This document shows positions 59,201 to 64,000 of a stretch of DNA of 64,000 bases, piece by piece; positions within the stretch are counted from its first letter, which is position 1, and the number at the start of each line of letters is the position of its first letter. Under the pieces are notes generated by a model, which saw only the letters and a list, made by a program, of their open reading frames with translations, made no database searches and had not been told where the DNA came from. This DNA is from Orthonyx spaldingii (taxonomy: Eukaryota; Chordata; Aves; Passeriformes; Orthonychidae). The position numbers and the translations under genes were made by a program. Location of the stretch: contig VZTJ01000294.1 of the NCBI GenBank assembly GCA_013397795.1, forward strand, positions 545,311-609,310. The letters run 5' to 3'.

Positions 59201-62200
59201 AAGAGAATGATTCTCCAGCAGACAGACTGCATGCATCTACAGAGAGAGGTGAAAGAGTGAAATCATTAAAACCAGCTGAATATTAATGAGGAGTGAAATT
59301 TTCACCTACAAGGAGGGCACACAGACCAAAACACAGAGCTATCACATGAACAGACCGGGCTTAAGCCTCATACAGAGATGCCATGGATGCTACAAAGTAA
59401 AGAGATGTCCTTTAAAGGAAAAAAATATAAATTTTACATGCTTCATCAGGCCAGACCTTCTTTCTGATGGGGTCTGTTTCTTACATAATCCGCTCTGGAG
59501 TTTTGCAGTCATTTTTCTTCCAACACTGACTTCAACGTCCCCATCACACAGATTCAGAGGTGGCTGTTCACTGCCATTTGTTATATGGACAGCACTGTTC
59601 AATGCTTACCAAGCACTGAAGGAAATCCAACAATTCAACTCTAATGCAAATATTTAGATGTATTTTATGCACCTTTCTCATTAAACTTATTCATAAGGAC
59701 AAGTTGAAACACAATGCCATTTTGTAGAAAAATCCTAAAAATCCCACACAATCGACACTTTTGGCAAGAAGTTAAAGGCAATAAAGGCAAAAGTAGCCCT
59801 GGCCATTCATCATCAGGATCAAAAATATTTAAGATTATGTAGGAATTACAGACTATTTAGCCAGAAAGGGACCTCTGGGAGTCAGCTGGTGCCAAGATTA
59901 GCTCCAACACTGAAGTTAAAGCATGCTGTTTAGGAGTGTGCACACATAATTGTGCAAGTCTCCGTGGATGGAGGCTCCACAGTATCCCAGAAATGCCACT
60001 GCCCTTGGAGCCTTCAGCATCCCTTCAGCAATCAGTCCTGGACCTCACTGCTCCTGGGGTTACTTTTCCCCAGCTGTGAGATTGAGCATCTGCTTCTAAG
60101 ACTTCATGAGAACTGCACCTGGCTTTTTAACTGTGAATAGAGATGCTACTCAGATTTTGTTTTAACACTCTTAGTACTTTCATTTAAAAATTCCAGTTGC
60201 AAAATACCTTGTGATGATCGAAATGCACACAAGTACACACCAATGTCCAACTAACAACAAAAAAAAGATTTCCAAAACATTTCCCCAAAAAGGAAAAATC
60301 AGAATCAATTTTAAGTTGTAACAATAGAATTCTCTGAGTCTCTTTAAAAAAAGGGGGCGAGCAAAGAAACACAAGTTTACTGAACACCTGAGCAAGTTTT
60401 GTGTGTGGTAAAAGCCTAAATACAATGATTTAAAATGACTAAAGCAGTCTCCAGTGGACATTCTTCACTGTATTTGTTTGGGGAGCTCAGTTTCAACTTC
60501 ATTGTCTATCTCTTTTGGTATCTTGATTACCAGAGCCAAGACTTGTCAAACTAAGTGTGCAGGCAGCAAATAGGTTTATTTGTTTGTTTGTATTGGGACA
60601 CTGTGAACAGGTGCCTGTATTTCTCTTGTGTAATCTAATAAGGCAGTAAAAGACAAATAACTCCAAACAACACAGCTCCTGAAAACTTCAGGGATCAGAA
60701 TTCAGATTCAGGTGCTGCAAGAACATTTCACATGAGTATTTACCAGTCATTTGACACAAGGCCTAGATCAGGAACCGATGCAAATTTAAATGTGCTGACT
60801 AAAAATTGTAGTATTTCTTTCAAGTACTTAGAGAAAGGGAACTAATACATGTCAACTTCTTTAAATCCACGTTTAATTGAAAATGTTATCATTTTTTTTA
60901 AGGCAGGAAATCAATCAATCCAAACGTGTTATTCTGCCAGTTAAAAACACCAAGTCTGAAAAGCTTTTCTTGTCCCATTAGGTTCCACAGACATTTTGCT
61001 ACCCAAATTATGACACCCTGTACACATCTGTGTTTAAAGAAGAAGCTAAGAGGAGTCATTTCCTCCTGGTAATAAAGCAATATGCCAAAATACACTTCTT
61101 GTAAACTAAAACCACTTCTCACCCCCTTCAGTTCTAATGGGCAGATATTTTTCATTCCCAACCAGGCATTCAAGAGTATTTCCAGTGACTCCTGCAGAAT
61201 TCCATTCACATAATCACACAGCATGAGTAAAATCTGCATCGGACATAGGCAGCTTTTCCCCATTTTCTAATGAGAATATGTTTAAACATCTGACAATCCA
61301 ATGCAAAGTGGCAGAAAAATGATTACATTTCTCATCTCAAGCACATAAAGTAGACAGAAATTAAGAATTATACTATATCAGTATATAAATGCTTATTGAT
61401 CTGGTAGCAAAAGGTGCAATCCACAGTCTCTGCATTAGATAGAGAGACTTCTTGAATCATAAATGAGACACACACATGTCAGCCCAGAATTCACAAAAGC
61501 TAGAGGGGAACTACAAACAGTGAAAAAAGATGTACCTGAGATCCATAAATTGAAACCTTAAACAAGTTTGATGAATGATCGAACTACAATACAGGACAAA
61601 TACTATAATAGTGTCAACAAAAATATCCAAGTCACTCAGAAAGTGTCATGATTGGAGAGTCACAGACAACAAAGAAGTGTATTTTCAAATTCCCTGGAAA
61701 ATACAAGAAGTGCTTTAACTTTTGCCAGCAAATAGGGGCTTGTATGTAATCACATCTGTACCAGGCCACTCCCTGCTCAAAACCACAGCCAGCATACACA
61801 GCAGCCAAGAGAAAAATCTGAAACACATCTACATTTCACAAGGTACAACTTCCAAGATGGAAGATGGTTGGTTCAGTGACAATCCACGAGTCCATTATCA
61901 GCTGATCAACTGAAATGAGTATGGAGTCATCCATTTATTTTTTTAATATACCTATAACAAAGTTAAATACAATCAAAGCCTAATAACCATGCTGACTTTA
62001 CAAGCAAAAGATAATAAAAAACAATCAAAAAACCTCCCCAATCCTGTAATACTTACTCCAATGAACCTTTTATCTTTCAGTCCGACTGTGTAGTAAAGAT
62101 GCTTTTATTAAACATTTTCTTCCTATTATTCTTGGTTTTTTTTCAGAAGATTTCATGAAATGACCTCAATGTGATCTAAAAAAAGCAAAACACAACATAA

Positions 62201-64000
62201 TGTAACTGACTAAATGAGAAAATCAGCAATTTATATTTGGTTTAAAAGCTGCACCAACTTTCTGTGCAGAAATACCTGCTTAATGACACTATTCTTTATT
62301 GTTTTCAAATACTACAGCACCACATTCATATCACACAATCTAACAATTAAATGAATGTCAAATCCACAAATGCTCTGCTACCAGAAAGGAAAAAACAAAG
62401 TAATAATTAAAACATGCCATCTATTCTAATAAGTATTATGATCACAAATTAGTCAAAAACATTATCAGCTGCCACAAATATTTTCAAATTTTTGTACATT
62501 CGATTTGAATCAAGACCAGCAGATGTCCATTGCAGTTAAAGACAAAAAAGGGAGACAGAGTCGCCTTCATTTTCTCAAGCACATTTTCTCTTTTTTCCTC
62601 TGGGCTGTTAAGCTGGTTTTGGAGGAGGTTTTTTGTTTGTTTGGGGAGGGGTTGGCGAGTTGTTTTTTTTTAATGTAATATCATCTGTAGTTCTACTAAG
62701 GAGAATATGAGTTGATCACACATGTGATCCCATGTTCCTGTTCCCAGTTCAACATGTGAAAGGTTCAGTACATCTCTGACCAACAAATACCCTGCAGATG
62801 TCGAGGGCAAAACATCTCCACAGAGCCAAGACCTCATCCTCATTAGCTCTACCTCGCAAATCAAGCTCTCAACAAAGAGAAGTAAACAAAAACTACTTAA
62901 ATCCCCCTTGAGCACAAAGCAGTGCTATCAGTTTGCACTGATAGTATCTCAGGTTTGTAGGCCAAGCCACAAAGCACAAGACGTGTAACTACACTGCTCT
63001 TCTCATAAACAATTATTTTTCTAAACCACATCAAGCAGGTCCCACTGTGCTTGTAAGGACTCAACACAATACGGTGACCAGCAGGGAGGGAGGGCTCTCG
63101 TTGCCCCTGTCTCACACAGAGCAGAATTTCTCTGGGAATTGGCATGCAGAGCCCTCTGAAGCAACTCACATCCTTCAGTGGCTTTGAGGGATAAACACTT
63201 GCTGCCCCTCTTGTTTAAGTCTGAAAAAAGGTTAAGCTACTGCTCCATGCACAAGCTTTTGAAAACAACCTTACATAAAGGTGTTGTTCCAAAACAGGTT
63301 TTCACCTGGTGTGCGAGAAGCCAATCCACGCACAGAGCTGAGGTATTTTATTTACAGAGGCATGAACTAATCCAAAAACTTCTAGCAATTAACATCTAGA
63401 AGCCAAAAGCAGGTATCACACAAAAATAAAGACTAGAGAAAAATGAAGACAGTATTGTATGATTTAGAAATTGCAAGGACAAAGCAACAGTATGAATTTC
63501 ACAGAAGCAAGGCTGAACTACCAGCCTGGAATTCATGTTTTACAGCCATGTCAATATTGGTGCTTGTGGAATCAGAAAAATCTGAATCAAAAGCTACTGG
63601 CCAGCAGGCAGGAGCTTAGGAGGGGCTGTGAAATGCATCCTACTAGCTAACAGGCATGACAACAGAACTTCCACCCAAGGAAGAAATCTTGCGTGACCTG
63701 TGGCCCCTCAAACAAGGGGCACAGTGTGTGACCGAAGTACCAAACCCCGTGGCAGGAGCAGGATACTATTTGACTGAAAATTGGATATCCCAGCTTTCTA
63801 GAGGTCAACGGCTAACTAGACACACGATGACAAATCAGATGGTGAGAGCCCAGAAATTGTGCAGGGTCTATAAATTTTACAGCTTTAACAAACCAGTGCA
63901 TTGAGAATAGCTGCTGTCACAGCTCCTGTGTTCACCCCAGTCTCTCGCTTCTCTACAGCTCCCTGTCCTGTTTCCCCTCTTTTCTCACAGAACTTTTATC
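56201..64000. other. Region upstream of PIK3CB, no gene seen
   Basis: 7.8 kb of AT-rich sequence without convincing exons. It holds a purine-rich tract at about 58345-58435, short (AAAC)n-type runs near 58321 and 60572, a T-rich and G-rich block at 62610-62670, and a possible old CR1 relic at about 59860-59900. Confidence 0.5.

Overview
This is vertebrate nuclear DNA, almost certainly from a bird. Short exons with GT-AG splice sites lie in a mostly AT-rich background. Two chicken-repeat-1 (CR1) LINE fragments are recognisable. The one large gene spans only about 40 kb including its presumed first exon, and as I recall the human copy spans about 180 kb. I see no bacterial, phage or viral gene system.

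The main content is PIK3CB on the minus strand, encoding the class IA phosphoinositide 3-kinase catalytic subunit p110-beta. I reconstructed 22 coding exons from 50259 down to 16612. Every junction keeps GT-AG and reading phase, and the total of 3201 nt encodes 1066 residues plus a stop. In order the protein has the p85-binding domain, Ras-binding-type domain, C2 domain, helical domain and lipid-kinase domain. The DRH and DFG motifs and the C-terminal tail are intact. A CpG island at 55.8-56.15 kb with a minus-strand splice donor probably marks the promoter and non-coding first exon. The 3' UTR runs below 16612, carries a CR1 3' end, and may stop at an ATTAAA signal near 15.1 kb.

The left 16 kb is less clear. 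A second CpG island (3.88-4.46 kb) carries a strong minus-strand splice donor and lies just before a well-formed 66-nt plus-strand exon candidate (4573-4638). On the plus strand, two exons (9442-9533 and 11590-11845) join in phase to encode a 115-residue protein. It has a basic, Ser-rich N-terminus and a compact Cys/His cluster (four Cys, three His) that may bind zinc. I cannot name it securely; the cluster resembles what I recall of human C17orf50. It sits tail-to-tail with PIK3CB. In mammals FAIM occupies about this position, and I did not find FAIM here.

The right 7.8 kb (56.2-64 kb), upstream of PIK3CB, shows no gene I can support. The remaining observations are small: a three-codon uORF and in-frame stops that fix the PIK3CB start, a 54-nt exon that forms part of the G-beta-gamma contact linker, two CR1 relics, an intronic CpG-rich patch, a 37-bp tandem duplication and several microsatellites.
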